From assembly GCF_018424685.1 (NCBI RefSeq), contig NZ_QTKX01000003.1, positions 558,001 to 622,000 on the forward strand: a DNA stretch of 64,000 nucleotides, in the 5' to 3' direction. Under the pieces are notes generated by a model, which did no database searches, was not told the DNA's origin, and saw nothing but the letters and a program-made list of their open reading frames with translations. Positions within the stretch are counted from its first letter, which is position 1, and every line of letters starts with the position of its first letter. This document shows positions 15,961-24,540 of the stretch, piece by piece. The DNA is from Mesobacillus boroniphilus (GTDB lineage Bacteria; Bacillota; Bacilli; Bacillales; Cytobacillaceae). A program made the translations under genes and the position numbers.

Positions 15961-16326
15961 CTATTCACCTTTTAAAAGTTTGATTGCATCTTCTGGAGAT
16001 ATTTCACCCTTCTCCAGCATCGTAACGATTTTCTTCTCATCCAGCTCATTTTTCTTTTGAGTATCATATCCAAGGGCAGTAATAATATCGTTAAGCTTTC
16101 CCCGGACAGTCGGATAGGAAATTCCGAGCTCTTTTTCCACTTCTTTAATATTTCCGCGGGATACAAGGAAGGTTTCAACGAAATGAAGTTGTTCCTTTGT
16201 TAAAGAAGCAAGCTTTGAAAGTTCGAATTCATTTTCAATGGTCGTATCACAGTGATTGCATTTCAGCTTGGTGATTTTAAGGGTTTGGCTGCAAACAGGA
16301 CAAGTTGTTAGTACAGGATATGCCAT
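15961..16326 (-). CDS. DUF2089 family zinc-ribbon/HTH regulator
   Basis: The protein has 121 residues. A zinc ribbon with two CxxC pairs (CPVCSQTL and CNHCDTT, residues 9-27) is followed by a sigma-like helix-turn-helix (LTKEQLHFVETFLVSRGNIKEVEKELGISYPTVRGKL, about 41-78; shown here by its parts) and a SHOCT-like end (MLEKGEISPEDAIKLLKG). This is the DUF2089 layout, considered a transcriptional regulator. It heads the operon with the two following genes and probably regulates it. Confidence 0.82.
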   Translation of the reverse strand: MAYPVLTTCPVCSQTLKITKLKCNHCDTTIENEFELSKLASLTKEQLHFVETFLVSRGNIKEVEKELGISYPTVRGKLNDIITALGYDTQKKNELDEKKIVTMLEKGEISPEDAIKLLKGE

Positions 16327-16446
16327 GACTGCCTCCTTCCGGTGTTATGTAGGTATATGATATATATAAAAATTAAAAATGCAAATATTTAATAAAAAAA
16401 TAATTAACAAATTTAATTTTATTATTAAATATATAAAAACAAACTA

Positions 16447-16480
16447 AAAAACCTGTCCTGATCAGGACAGGTTTTTTAGC
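16447..16480. terminator. bidirectional terminator
   Basis: AAAAACCTGTCC and GGACAGGTTTTTT arms around TGATCA, a stem with A/T-tracts on both sides, directly after the glycerophosphodiesterase stop codon. Confidence 0.85.
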
Positions 16481-17308
16481 TTAATTGCGCGGATCGACAT
16501 AATCCGGGTAATCCGTAATAATGCCATCCACCTTCATATCAATCAGGAATTGAGCGGCTTCCGGGCTTCGTACTGTCCAGGATTGGATCTCCATTCCAAG
16601 ACTGTGGACTTTATCGACAAGTTCCTTTGAAACGAGTCCATAACTTGGGTTGATCAAATCAGCGTATTTTGCGAATTCTTGAAGGGCAGCATCCGTTGTA
16701 TGGAGACTGGAATAGGTTAAGACACCAATCGGTACTTTTGGAAGCAATGCATCCATCTTTTTCATGGATTCAAAGTTAAATGATTGAATGATAATCTTGT
16801 CATTTTGCGGCTTGTCCAGGTTTCTTTCCTGCAATTCCTGCGCCACTTCTTCTTCGATTCCAGGATAAAGCTCAGGTGCCTTCAATTCTATTAATATGCC
16901 AATTTTTCCGTGATAGCGGTCGAGTATTTCTTCGAAGGTAGGGATTTTTTCACCGGCAAAATGCTCGCCTTTGAAGCTCCCGGCATCAAGGCTGCGTAGT
17001 TCTTCAAGGGTCAAGTCGCCAACTTTCCCAGTACCATCTGTTGTCCGATCTACAGTAGTGTCATGAATGACAACCAGTTCGCCATCCTTGCTGCGCTGAA
17101 CATCGATTTCAATGTAATCAGCCTTCATTTCCAGTCCCTTATCAAATGCGGCGATTGTGTTTTCTGGTGCATAACCTGCAGCTCCGCGGTGGGCGACAGT
17201 ATCGAACTGCCTCAATTCACCAGTGGTGGGTTCAGCAGCAAAGGTCTGTTGGAAAGGACTAAGCATAAGGGTTAAGGCAACTCCAGTTCCAATTAATGTT
17301 TTCTTCAT
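16481..17308 (-). CDS. secreted glycerophosphodiester phosphodiesterase
   Basis: The protein has 275 residues. The ATG at 17308 follows AGGAGATGGAG. A signal peptide (MKKTLIGTGVALTLMLSPF to FAAEP) precedes the GDPD barrel, whose catalytic features are AHRGAAGYAPENT (about 43-55), YIEIDVQRSKDGELVVIHD with the metal-binding Glu, Asp and general-acid His, and WTVRSPEAAQFLIDMKVDGIITDYP near the end. It hydrolyses glycerophosphodiesters, possibly from lipids or teichoic acids, to glycerol 3-phosphate outside the cell, as GlpQ does. No ugp or glp genes are adjacent. A PhoP site was not seen. Confidence 0.92.
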   Translation of the reverse strand: MKKTLIGTGVALTLMLSPFQQTFAAEPTTGELRQFDTVAHRGAAGYAPENTIAAFDKGLEMKADYIEIDVQRSKDGELVVIHDTTVDRTTDGTGKVGDLTLEELRSLDAGSFKGEHFAGEKIPTFEEILDRYHGKIGILIELKAPELYPGIEEEVAQELQERNLDKPQNDKIIIQSFNFESMKKMDALLPKVPIGVLTYSSLHTTDAALQEFAKYADLINPSYGLVSKELVDKVHSLGMEIQSWTVRSPEAAQFLIDMKVDGIITDYPDYVDPRN

Positions 17309-17464
17309 TTCTCCATCTCCTCTATCTGATTTATGTAACAATGATAGATTAACTGAGAAATGTTTAGAGCCTATTTCACTTTTGTATAAAGTGAGTAATG
17401 GATTTATAAAATTATTTAGGAATATTTCCTTAGCATTATTTACAATTGGATGAGTGATTCTTGC

Positions 17465-17926
17465 CTATATTTCTATCCCCATAAATTTGCTGACGTCCTT
17501 GAAGCCTACTTTCTCATATAAGGAAATCGCTTTTTGATTAAAAGAAAATACATTCAAGCGGACATCATCATAGCCAAGGTGCTTGAATTCCACCAGACTT
17601 TGATCAATCAAGGATTTTGCGACCCCATTCTGCCTGTACTCTTGTTTTACATACACATCACTGATCCAGCCAATCTCCTTATGAGTGAACCAGTCCAGGC
17701 TCCGGTCGACCAGTACCCAGCCAATCAAAGACTCCTGAGTTCTCGCAACAAGAAAGTAAGCCCCATGGTCCAGGGAATTTTCATAGGCAGCTATCATCTC
17801 TTCTTTATTATTATCTGCCTGTATTCCTGTAGCCTCGGCCCTATTCACACCTGCCATGCTAAAAATCTCCTGCAATTCACTTTCTGTTGCTTTGCCGTAT
17901 TCTATTTCCACTTGATCACCTATCAT
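17465..17926 (-). CDS. GNAT family N-acetyltransferase
   Basis: The protein has up to 153 residues; a GTG six codons further in, behind AGGTGATC, is an alternative start. The acetyl-CoA loop is SDVYVKQEYRQNGVAKSLI (about 89-107) and the end has LNVFSFNQKAISLYEKVGF, a textbook GNAT. It stands alone; the acceptor is unknown. Confidence 0.87.
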   Translation of the reverse strand: MIGDQVEIEYGKATESELQEIFSMAGVNRAEATGIQADNNKEEMIAAYENSLDHGAYFLVARTQESLIGWVLVDRSLDWFTHKEIGWISDVYVKQEYRQNGVAKSLIDQSLVEFKHLGYDDVRLNVFSFNQKAISLYEKVGFKDVSKFMGIEI

Positions 17927-18048
17927 TTATTAGAATATTAAAACTAAAGCCAATTTTACGAGTTTAAAAGGTATATATCCATTGTTAACTATAGTAAAAT
18001 TTTTAATACATCCAATTTAAGTCTAAACCGAGAAACGAGGTCTGCGAA

Positions 18049-18681
18049 ATGAAAATACTTATTTCCGGCTTTGAGCCGTTTGGAAAAATGAAGATCAATC
18101 CTACTGAGGAATTGTTGCTGGAAGCGGAAAAGTTTGAGATGGAGAATGTTGAAATCTCAACGATCCTATTGCCGGTTAATTATGATGAGTGCGCGGAAGA
18201 GTTGATTAAAAAAATGGAAGATATCCAGCCTGATGTGGTGATTTCCTGTGGTTTAGCAGCAGGCAGGACGGCGATTACTCCAGAGCGAATCGGAATCAAT
18301 GTGAAGGATACAGGTTCCGGTGACCCTTATCCTGATAATAAAGGGAATATCCCAACAGATGAAATGATTGACGATGATGGACCTGACGGCTTGTTCACTA
18401 CCTTGCCGAACCGTCTGATTGAGAAGAATCTAAAGGAAATGGGAATTCCTGCTGCGGTATCGAACAGTGCCGGTACATTTATCTGCAATAACACCTTATA
18501 CGCTGTTTTAAATCATATCAGGAAAAATAATCTGCACATCAAGGCTGGATTTATCCATTTTCCTGCATCGACGAAAATGGCAGCACTCAATCCATCCCTG
18601 CCTTCATTGCCACAGGAAACAATGGCCAAAGCACTGAAGGTAATTGTTGAGACTTGTGCCACGGTTGGAGTACGACAATAA
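18049..18681 (+). CDS. pcp: pyrrolidone-carboxylate peptidase (pyroglutamyl peptidase I)
   Basis: The protein has 210 residues, the family length. The N-terminal signature ILISGFEPFGKMKINPTE is followed by the catalytic Glu region AGRTAITPERIGIN, the nucleophile in SNSAGTFICNNTLY (Cys near 145) and the catalytic His in GFIHFPAS. It removes N-terminal 5-oxoproline from peptides. It is placed directly upstream of pxpB-pxpA-pxpC, the 5-oxoprolinase genes, so release and hydrolysis of 5-oxoproline are encoded together. An intrinsic terminator at 18688 partly separates it from pxpB. Confidence 0.95.
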   Translation: MKILISGFEPFGKMKINPTEELLLEAEKFEMENVEISTILLPVNYDECAEELIKKMEDIQPDVVISCGLAAGRTAITPERIGINVKDTGSGDPYPDNKGNIPTDEMIDDDGPDGLFTTLPNRLIEKNLKEMGIPAAVSNSAGTFICNNTLYAVLNHIRKNNLHIKAGFIHFPASTKMAALNPSLPSLPQETMAKALKVIVETCATVGVRQ

Positions 18682-18687
18682 GCTATG

Positions 18688-18716
18688 ATGCCAGATGAAA
18701 CTTGTCTGGCATTTTT
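18688..18716 (+). terminator. terminator between pcp and pxpB
   Basis: ATGCCAGA (18688-18695) pairs with TCTGGCAT (18705-18712), followed by a run of T. It lies inside the pcp-pxp cluster, so it may reduce read-through or require a separate pxp promoter. Confidence 0.7.
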
Positions 18717-18731
18717 AAAAGGAGAGAAAGG

Positions 18732-19448
18732 ATGGAGTATGTAATCTCGCCGCTGGGTGATTTGGCGGTTGTTTTGTCATTCGGTAATGAAATCAATGAA
18801 GAAACGAACTGGCGAATACAGCGCTTCGTTAGCAAGCTGGAAAAAGAAAAGGTTAGAGGCATTGTAGAGTGGGTACCTGCCTATACGTCCCTGACGATTT
18901 ATTATCAACCTGAAGTCATCGCCTATGACTCTCTTAAAGCTGAGCTTGAAAAAGTCAGTCTGTCTCCTGGAAAATCTAAGCCAGAAAGGCCGCTTGTCTA
19001 TGAAATCCCGGTATGTTATGGCGGAGAATGGGGCCAGGATTTGGCTTATGTCGCTGATTATCATGGCCTGGACGAGCAGGAAGTCATCAATCTTCATGCT
19101 AATAGAGAATATCTCATCTATATGATAGGATTCATGCCGGGGTTCCCGTACCTTGGAGGTTTGCCTGAAAAGCTGGCTGTTCCAAGACTTGAGAAGCCAA
19201 GGCAAAATGTGATGCCAGGTGCTGTCGGGATTGGCGGGAACCAGACAGGTATTTATCCTGCTGACGTTCCTTCAGGATGGAGGGTCATTGGCACTACTCC
19301 AGTAACCTTGTTTTCCCTGGAGAAGGAGGAACCGTTCCTGTTCAGTCCCGGTCATTATATTAAATTTGTACCAATCAGTAAGGAGCAATTTTTAACGATA
19401 AAACAAATGGGCGATGCCTACCAGGTAAAAAGGTGTGAAAAGAGGTGA
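18732..19448 (+). CDS. pxpB: 5-oxoprolinase subunit PxpB (KipI-like)
   Basis: The protein has 238 residues from the ATG at 18732 behind AGGAGAGAAAGG. PxpB/KipI landmarks: SPLGDLAVVLSFG at the start, VPAYTSLTIYY, and the C-terminal domain with HANREYLIYMIGFMPGFPYLGGLP, RPRQ-like EKPRQNVMPGAVGIGG and YPADVPSGWRVIGTTP. With PxpA and PxpC it forms the ATP-dependent 5-oxoprolinase that opens pyroglutamate to glutamate. In B. subtilis the homologue KipI also inhibits the sporulation kinase KinA; whether this holds here is inference. Confidence 0.93.
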   Translation: MEYVISPLGDLAVVLSFGNEINEETNWRIQRFVSKLEKEKVRGIVEWVPAYTSLTIYYQPEVIAYDSLKAELEKVSLSPGKSKPERPLVYEIPVCYGGEWGQDLAYVADYHGLDEQEVINLHANREYLIYMIGFMPGFPYLGGLPEKLAVPRLEKPRQNVMPGAVGIGGNQTGIYPADVPSGWRVIGTTPVTLFSLEKEEPFLFSPGHYIKFVPISKEQFLTIKQMGDAYQVKRCEKR

Positions 19449-19453
19449 GGAAA

Positions 19454-20221
19454 GTGTTATCAGTTGATCTTAACTGTGATTTAGGCGAAAGCTACGGATT
19501 ATTTAAAATTGGCAATGACAAGGAAGTGTTAAAGCATATCACATCTGCCAATATTGCCTGCGGCTATCATGCAGGCGACCATAATGTCATGATGGAGACG
19601 GTGAAAATGGCAAAAGTATATGGAGTGAAGATCGGCGCACATCCCGGCTTTCCTGACTTGCATGGATTCGGCAGGAGAGAAATGAAGATGAGTGCTGAGG
19701 AAGTTTACAATCTGACGATTTACCAGATTGGCGCTCTTGCTGCGATAGCGAAGACTTGCGGCACAAAAGTAGTTCATGTAAAGCCTCATGGCGCACTGTA
19801 CAATATGGCTGTAAACGATAAATCAATCGCCGATGCGGTTGCTGGTGCTGTGGCAGTTGTCGATCCAACACTAGTTTTATTCGGTCTCGCAGGCAGCTCG
19901 CTAGTGAAAGCAGGAAGGGAAAAAGGCCTGCAGGTGTCGCAAGAAGTATTTGCTGACCGAAGCTATCAGCCTGATGGTTCGCTGGCGCCGCGTTCACACC
20001 CTAATGCGATTATCCACGATCCTGATTTAGCAATCAAAAGAGTGATCCGGATGGTACGCGAAGGAAGAGTAGAGGCAGTTGACGGGGCAGACATTGAAAT
20101 CAAGGCAGATACAATCTGTATCCACGGGGATGAACCTCGGGCACTAGACTTTGCAGTAAAGTTGAAAGAGGCTTTAAAAGCGGAAGGTATCGAAGTCGGC
20201 AGAGGCTGTGATGCCAAATGA
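19454..20221 (+). CDS. pxpA: 5-oxoprolinase subunit PxpA (LamB/YcsF family)
   Basis: The protein has 255 residues if it starts with the GTG at 19454 (spaced from AGGTGAGG); this gives the typical N-terminus SVDLNCDLGESYG. Other landmarks are SANIACGYHAGDHNVM, GAHPGFPDLHGFGRREM and HVKPHGALYN, then EVFADRSYQPDGSLAPRS. It is the catalytic LamB/YcsF-type subunit of 5-oxoprolinase. It follows pxpB by a few bases and overlaps pxpC by 4 bases (ATGA). Gene order B-A-C differs from the B. subtilis order. Confidence 0.94.
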   Translation: MLSVDLNCDLGESYGLFKIGNDKEVLKHITSANIACGYHAGDHNVMMETVKMAKVYGVKIGAHPGFPDLHGFGRREMKMSAEEVYNLTIYQIGALAAIAKTCGTKVVHVKPHGALYNMAVNDKSIADAVAGAVAVVDPTLVLFGLAGSSLVKAGREKGLQVSQEVFADRSYQPDGSLAPRSHPNAIIHDPDLAIKRVIRMVREGRVEAVDGADIEIKADTICIHGDEPRALDFAVKLKEALKAEGIEVGRGCDAK

Positions 20222-21159
20222 CGGCCCCCTTGTTTAAAGTACTTAAGCCCGGCCTGCAGACAACAGTACAAGATTTAGGAAGAACTGGCTATCAGCAGTA
20301 TGGTATCAGTCCTTCTGGAGCGATGGATTCTTATTCTTTGCAGATGGCCAATCTGCTTGTCGGGAACCCTCTTGGTGAAGCAGGGCTGGAAGCGGCGATA
20401 CTCGGACCCAGTCTTGAAGCATTGAGCAATGTGGCTATTGCAATTTGCGGAGGGAATCTTCAGCCGATGGTGAACAAGAAGGAAGTATCGATGTGGAAAA
20501 GCTTTGTTTTTAGAAAAGGAGACATTCTGTCATTTGGTAAAGTAGAAAGCGGGGCGAGGGCGTATATTGCCTTTGCTGGCGGTATTGATATCCCGCTGGT
20601 GCTAGACAGCAAGTCCACGTTTGTTAATGGAACGATGGGTGGCTATAATGGCCGGGCACTGGAGTCAGGGGATGTATTGTTTGGATGGCCCTATGTCCGG
20701 AAAAATCGGTTTCTACATAAAGACTTTATTCCTGAGTATAAATCCGAGCTTGAAATACGGGTGATTCCCGGCCCTCATCTGGAAAAATTTCATCCAGACA
20801 CAATAGAGCGATTTTTGTCAGCTGAATACACGGTATCACCCCAGTCAAACAGAATGGGGTATCGCCTTGAAGGCCCCGAGCTTGGCCATATTGGCGGAGC
20901 TGATATCATCTCTGATGCCATTCCAGCAGGAGGAGTCCAGGTTCCATCTAACGGGCAGCCAATCATTTTGATGGCAGAACGACAGACCACAGGCGGCTAT
21001 GCCAGGATTGCCACCGTGATTTCTGTTGATATTCCTCTGCTTGCCCAGGCAATGCCGGGAATAAAAATCCGCTTAGTCGGAATCACCATAGAAGAAGCGC
21101 ATGAGCTTTATCGGAAACAGAAACAGCTTTTCAAAGTACTTTCTACTGGTGTTCGATAA
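20218..21159 (+). CDS. pxpC: 5-oxoprolinase subunit PxpC (KipA-like)
   Basis: The protein has 313 residues; its ATG overlaps the pxpA stop. The family start VLKPGLQTTVQDLGRTGYQQYGISPSGAMD (shown in part) is followed by LGEAGLEAAILGP, YIAFAGGIDIPLVLDSKST and the end QVPSNGQPIILMAERQTTGGYARIA. It is the biotin-carboxylase-like partner subunit of PxpB in 5-oxoprolinase; KipA in B. subtilis counteracts KipI. It ends the operon, with a terminator at 21170. Confidence 0.94.
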   Translation: MTAPLFKVLKPGLQTTVQDLGRTGYQQYGISPSGAMDSYSLQMANLLVGNPLGEAGLEAAILGPSLEALSNVAIAICGGNLQPMVNKKEVSMWKSFVFRKGDILSFGKVESGARAYIAFAGGIDIPLVLDSKSTFVNGTMGGYNGRALESGDVLFGWPYVRKNRFLHKDFIPEYKSELEIRVIPGPHLEKFHPDTIERFLSAEYTVSPQSNRMGYRLEGPELGHIGGADIISDAIPAGGVQVPSNGQPIILMAERQTTGGYARIATVISVDIPLLAQAMPGIKIRLVGITIEEAHELYRKQKQLFKVLSTGVR

Positions 21160-21171
21160 CCTTCCGTTCGA

Positions 21172-21203
21172 GAGACCTGACTTTCAGTATCAGGTCTTTT
21201 TGA
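21172..21203 (+). terminator. terminator of the pxp operon
   Basis: AGACCTGA and TCAGGTCT arms separated by about nine bases, followed by TTTT. Confidence 0.8.
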
Positions 21204-21262
21204 ATTGGTTTAAAAACCTTTCTACTGGAAAATAACTGATAAAATCAATGTTTGTCATTTTA

Positions 21263-21511
21263 TTAGCCATCTTTTGTTGCCCAGGAAATTATTAGAAAAA
21301 AACCGAAGATTAAGACATAAACCAACATCTTTATGTTTTGGGCTCCATTTGTTAATTGCTCTATACAGATGGATAGAGATACAATAGTTGCAGTGCTAAA
21401 CCACCATCTGATATGTATGGAAGTCCCCGAAAATACTTGGTCGTGTTTTTTATTTATGATAAAACTAATTAGATAGAGAGCCACTGATATAAATAAAACC
21501 CAATAAAACAT
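21263..21511 (-). CDS. small membrane protein
   Basis: The protein has 82 residues with three hydrophobic segments (about 2-19, 33-50 and 60-78). A GAAGTGAAAAT sequence precedes the ATG. No family is recognised. It is transcribed toward the pxp terminator. Confidence 0.5.
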   Translation of the reverse strand: MFYWVLFISVALYLISFIINKKHDQVFSGTSIHIRWWFSTATIVSLSICIEQLTNGAQNIKMLVYVLIFGFFLIISWATKDG

Positions 21512-21644
21512 ATTTTCACTTCAATTGAAGAACTTAAGTTCTTCAAGTTAGCTACCCTAATATTATCATTAGAATCCAATATACCTTGGGAAAATTTTAT
21601 TATTATACCTAGATTAGAATAACAATTAACACAAAAACTCTCTC

Positions 21645-21830
21645 ATCGACAATAAACTTCTTTCCGCTGTTTTGGGACCGGTGCTTGGCGGAGTCTTCTT
21701 TGGCATCATTCAAATCCACCTCTTCATGGCGTTGAACATACTTACTTATCTCATCTCAGCTTTTGCAAGCATCCTCATAGAATACAACCTATTTTCAAAG
21801 AAAGCGCAATATAAAAAAACAACCAGCACA
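21645..21830 (+). pseudogene. remnant of an MFS transporter
   Basis: A frame without a proper start reads SAVLGPVLGGVFFGIIQIHLF followed by a second hydrophobic helix (NILTYLISAFASILIE), which looks like two central helices of a multidrug MFS carrier (the GPVLGG motif). It is cut off on both sides and runs into a terminator. Nothing else of the transporter is visible here. Confidence 0.6.
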
Positions 21831-21850
21831 GAGCGGCATCTATTTAAAAG

Positions 21851-21881
21851 AAAAAGGATGAGCGGAGTCGCTCATCCTTTT
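21851..21881. terminator. terminator of rluF (bidirectional)
   Basis: AAAAGGATGAGCG and CGCTCATCCTTTT form a stem around GAGT, just beyond the rluF stop. Confidence 0.8.
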
Positions 21882-22587
21882 ACCATTCCTTTGGCTCGTA
21901 ATCCAATTCGCTGAAAAGCTGCTTTTTCTCTTTCTTCGTCAAGTCACGCCATTGACCAATTGGCAGGTTTCCGAGATGGATGTTCATGATTCGGATGCGC
22001 TGAAGCCTGAGGACTTGGTATCCAAGGGTTTCACACATCCGGCGGATCTGCCTGTTCAATCCTTGTGTAAGGATGATATTGAACTCGTATTTTGAAAGCT
22101 GAACAACCTTTGCAGGCAATGTTTTCGTTCCCAGGATCCTGACGCCTTCGGACATAGCCTTGACGAATTCAGGCGTTATTGGCTTGTCTACTGAAACAAT
22201 ATACTCTTTTTCATGCTTGTTTTCAGCACGTAGGATTTCATTGACAATATCTCCGTCATTCGTCAGCAGGATCAAACCTTCAGAATCCTTATCAAGTCGT
22301 CCGATGTTGAATATCCTTAGCGGGTGATTGACAAGGTCGATGATATTGCCCTTCACATGCCTTTCAGTCGTACTGGTGATGCCGACCGGTTTATTCAAAG
22401 CAATATATACATAGTTTTGCGTCATCCTGATTTCTTCGCCATTTAGCTTAACGACATCGCCAGGCTCAACCTGGCTGCCGATTTGCGCAATCTTCCCATT
22501 GATCGACACTCGCCCTTCCTCAATGAGCCTGTCAGCGCCACGCCTTGACGTTTTACCAGTTTCGCTGATGAATTTATTGATACGCAG
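21880..22587 (-). CDS. rluF: 23S rRNA pseudouridine synthase RluF-like, non-standard start codon
   Basis: The GTG at 22509 would leave out most of the S4 domain. The same frame continues upstream through [20 protein letters not shown] (the S4 start of this family) to CTG at 22587, or ATT two codons earlier, behind AAGGATGGG. From CTG the protein has 235 residues, the RluF length. The catalytic motif is [19 protein letters not shown], with [12 protein letters not shown] upstream and [14 protein letters not shown] downstream. RluF modifies 23S rRNA positions near U2604 in E. coli. The start needs experimental proof: CTG and ATT starts are rare. Confidence 0.85.
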   Translation of the reverse strand: MRINKFISETGKTSRRGADRLIEEGRVSINGKIAQIGSQVEPGDVVKLNGEEIRMTQNYVYIALNKPVGITSTTERHVKGNIIDLVNHPLRIFNIGRLDKDSEGLILLTNDGDIVNEILRAENKHEKEYIVSVDKPITPEFVKAMSEGVRILGTKTLPAKVVQLSKYEFNIILTQGLNRQIRRMCETLGYQVLRLQRIRIMNIHLGNLPIGQWRDLTKKEKKQLFSELDYEPKEW

Positions 22588-22750
22588 GTTAATCCCATCC
22601 TTAAATATGAAGTATACATTTAAGAATATTCCACTGCGGGTTTATTTTCAAGCTTTCCTGCGTCTGCAAGAAGAAACTGCAAGCTGATAGACGACTCTGA
22701 CGTAAATTATATTATAATGTTTGATAAGGCTAAAATTTGGAGGAATTATA

Positions 22751-23185
22751 TTGGTAGACGTCCAGACAGAAATAGAAATTAAATCCCCGGTTGAGAGGGT
22801 ATCAGAATATGCAGCCAATCCAGACAACGCTCCTGAATGGTATGTGAACATTGATTGCGCTGAATGGATCACAAAGAAACCGTTAAATCTTGGTTCAAAG
22901 ATTGCGTTTAAGGCAAAATTTCTTGGCCGGGATCTTGCTTATATTTATGAGATCGTAGAGTATGTCCCAGGAATGAAATTGGTGATGCAAACCTCAGAAG
23001 GGCCATTTCCGATGAAGACTACATACACATGGAAATCAATTGACTCAAACACAACACTGATGACGCTGAAGAACCAGGGTGAACCAAAGGGGTTTTCAAA
23101 ACTGGTTTCACCTTTTATGGCTTCGATGATGAAAAAGACAAATATGAAGGACCTAAGAAAACTGAAAGAAATTATAGAAGGGTAA
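22751..23185 (+). CDS. SRPBCC (polyketide cyclase-like) family protein
   Basis: The protein has 144 residues from TTG at 22751, 8 bases from GGAGG. Characteristic parts are EIEIKSPVERVSEYAANPDNAPEWY (part of the START-fold N-terminus), GSKIAFKAKFLGRDLAYIYEIVEYVPGMKLVM and the C-terminal helix LVSPFMASMMKKTNMKDLRKLKEIIE. SRPBCC proteins bind small hydrophobic ligands. The ligand is unknown. The gene has its own terminator. Confidence 0.8.
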   Translation: MVDVQTEIEIKSPVERVSEYAANPDNAPEWYVNIDCAEWITKKPLNLGSKIAFKAKFLGRDLAYIYEIVEYVPGMKLVMQTSEGPFPMKTTYTWKSIDSNTTLMTLKNQGEPKGFSKLVSPFMASMMKKTNMKDLRKLKEIIEG

Positions 23186-23189
23186 GGAA

Positions 23190-23229
23190 AAGCATCAAAG
23201 AAGGATAAGACTTCTTTGATGCTTTTTTA
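23190..23229 (+). terminator. terminator of the SRPBCC gene
   Basis: AAGCATCAAAGAAG and CTTCTTTGATGCTT arms (14 bp) followed by TTTT. Confidence 0.9.
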
Positions 23230-23273
23230 CTGTCCCTTGCATACCTTACTAAAAAAAGAAGGTGTGTGCTGGG

Positions 23274-24344
23274 ATGAGTGATGAACGGTTAGACAGGATT
23301 TCACTGCCAAAGGATGCAGGGCCACATGGAGATTCAAATATTGAATGGTGGTATTTTTTCTCTTTTTTGAATGGGGACAGGGGCGGCCGGTATGCGGTGA
23401 TGGCATCATTTTTCCGGGTGGGCGAGTTTGAGATTGGCAAAGGGCATTATATCATCCATACTTTGATTGACCTGGACAGAAAAAAACGCTTCAATTTTTC
23501 AAGTTTCGATTCAAAGGTGAAGCTAGCAATGCTAGCTATATATCTGCCTTTCTACCTTTTGCTCCATCCGACAGATAAAAGGATCTGGAGACTCTATAAA
23601 AAATTGCTTAAAGGCGAAATACCTGCACAGCATACGATGTTGGAGGCTGCGAGAATCAATCAACACCCACTTGAGTTGATCTATGGGAGCCACAAGCTTC
23701 GCTTCAAGGGGGAAGAGGCAGTTGGTTTTGATGCACTTTTAAAGGAGAAAAACTCAGAGATCGAACTTGAATTCACACCAATCAAGCCTGTCGCACTGAT
23801 AGGCGGTGATGGAAAGCCTGATGATCTGTACTATTATTCTACTACGAGGAATTCTGTGAATGGAATAATAAAGACGGACGGGAAGACGGAAAATGTAAGC
23901 GGTACTGGCTGGTTTGACCATCAATGGGGACGTGATTACTCTTTAGTAAAAGGGTCAGGCTGGGACTGGTTCGGGATCCTGCTTAGTGACGGGCGTGAGC
24001 TGCTGCTAAATCAAATGTCCTCCGGAAAGCCAATGGCAAATGTCATTGAAGAGGACGGCAGTATCCGTTTTACGAGAAATTTAACTTTCCAGAAAGTAAA
24101 GTACTGGAAAAGCCTGAAAACAAATGCCAGGTATCCAGTAGAATGGGAGATTCGCATTCCCGATTTCGGGATCGAGCTTAATGTCGAAGCTGAGTTCCCT
24201 AACCAGGAAATGCCTATCATTGGCCCGATACAGGCTATTTGGGAAGGAACATGCAAAGTAACCGGTCGGGAAAAGCATAGCGATGGAAAGAGCAGGCCAC
24301 TGAGCGGAAGAGGTTTTATGGAGCTTGTAGGGTATGCGAATTAA
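23274..24344 (+). CDS. AttH/CrtC-like (lipocalin-like) family protein
   Basis: The protein has 356 residues (from the ATG at 23274; a GTG at 23262 is also open). The N-terminal motif SLPKDAGPHGDSNIEWWYFF is the AttH/carotenoid-hydratase family signature; SGTGWFDHQWGRDYS and GSGWDWFGILLSDGRELLLNQM follow in the second lipocalin-like half. Family members include carotenoid 1,2-hydratases and secreted-antigen-like proteins of unknown role. No carotenoid genes are adjacent, so hydratase activity is doubtful. There is no signal peptide. Confidence 0.8.
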   Translation: MSDERLDRISLPKDAGPHGDSNIEWWYFFSFLNGDRGGRYAVMASFFRVGEFEIGKGHYIIHTLIDLDRKKRFNFSSFDSKVKLAMLAIYLPFYLLLHPTDKRIWRLYKKLLKGEIPAQHTMLEAARINQHPLELIYGSHKLRFKGEEAVGFDALLKEKNSEIELEFTPIKPVALIGGDGKPDDLYYYSTTRNSVNGIIKTDGKTENVSGTGWFDHQWGRDYSLVKGSGWDWFGILLSDGRELLLNQMSSGKPMANVIEEDGSIRFTRNLTFQKVKYWKSLKTNARYPVEWEIRIPDFGIELNVEAEFPNQEMPIIGPIQAIWEGTCKVTGREKHSDGKSRPLSGRGFMELVGYAN

Positions 24345-24540
24345 AAATGGAACCTTGCTGTAATTGGCAAGGTTTTTTGTTTTCCTGGATTATGAAAAAA
24401 TGACGATTGGGTTGGAAACAGTGGATTTTTAGCGGAAAAGTGGCATTAACATAGCTCCAATTAGACTAAAAAGGATTAAACCTCCACTAAATGGTCTAAA
24501 TAAGTAAGGAAAGAGTTGGTAACTTAAGGGGCTGGGAAGT

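Noticed and set aside
24420..24480. Array-like word TTTTTAGCGGAAAAG upstream of the DUF2254 gene
   Set aside because: A single copy of the C1-type word; without a second copy at 20 bp it cannot be called an array.
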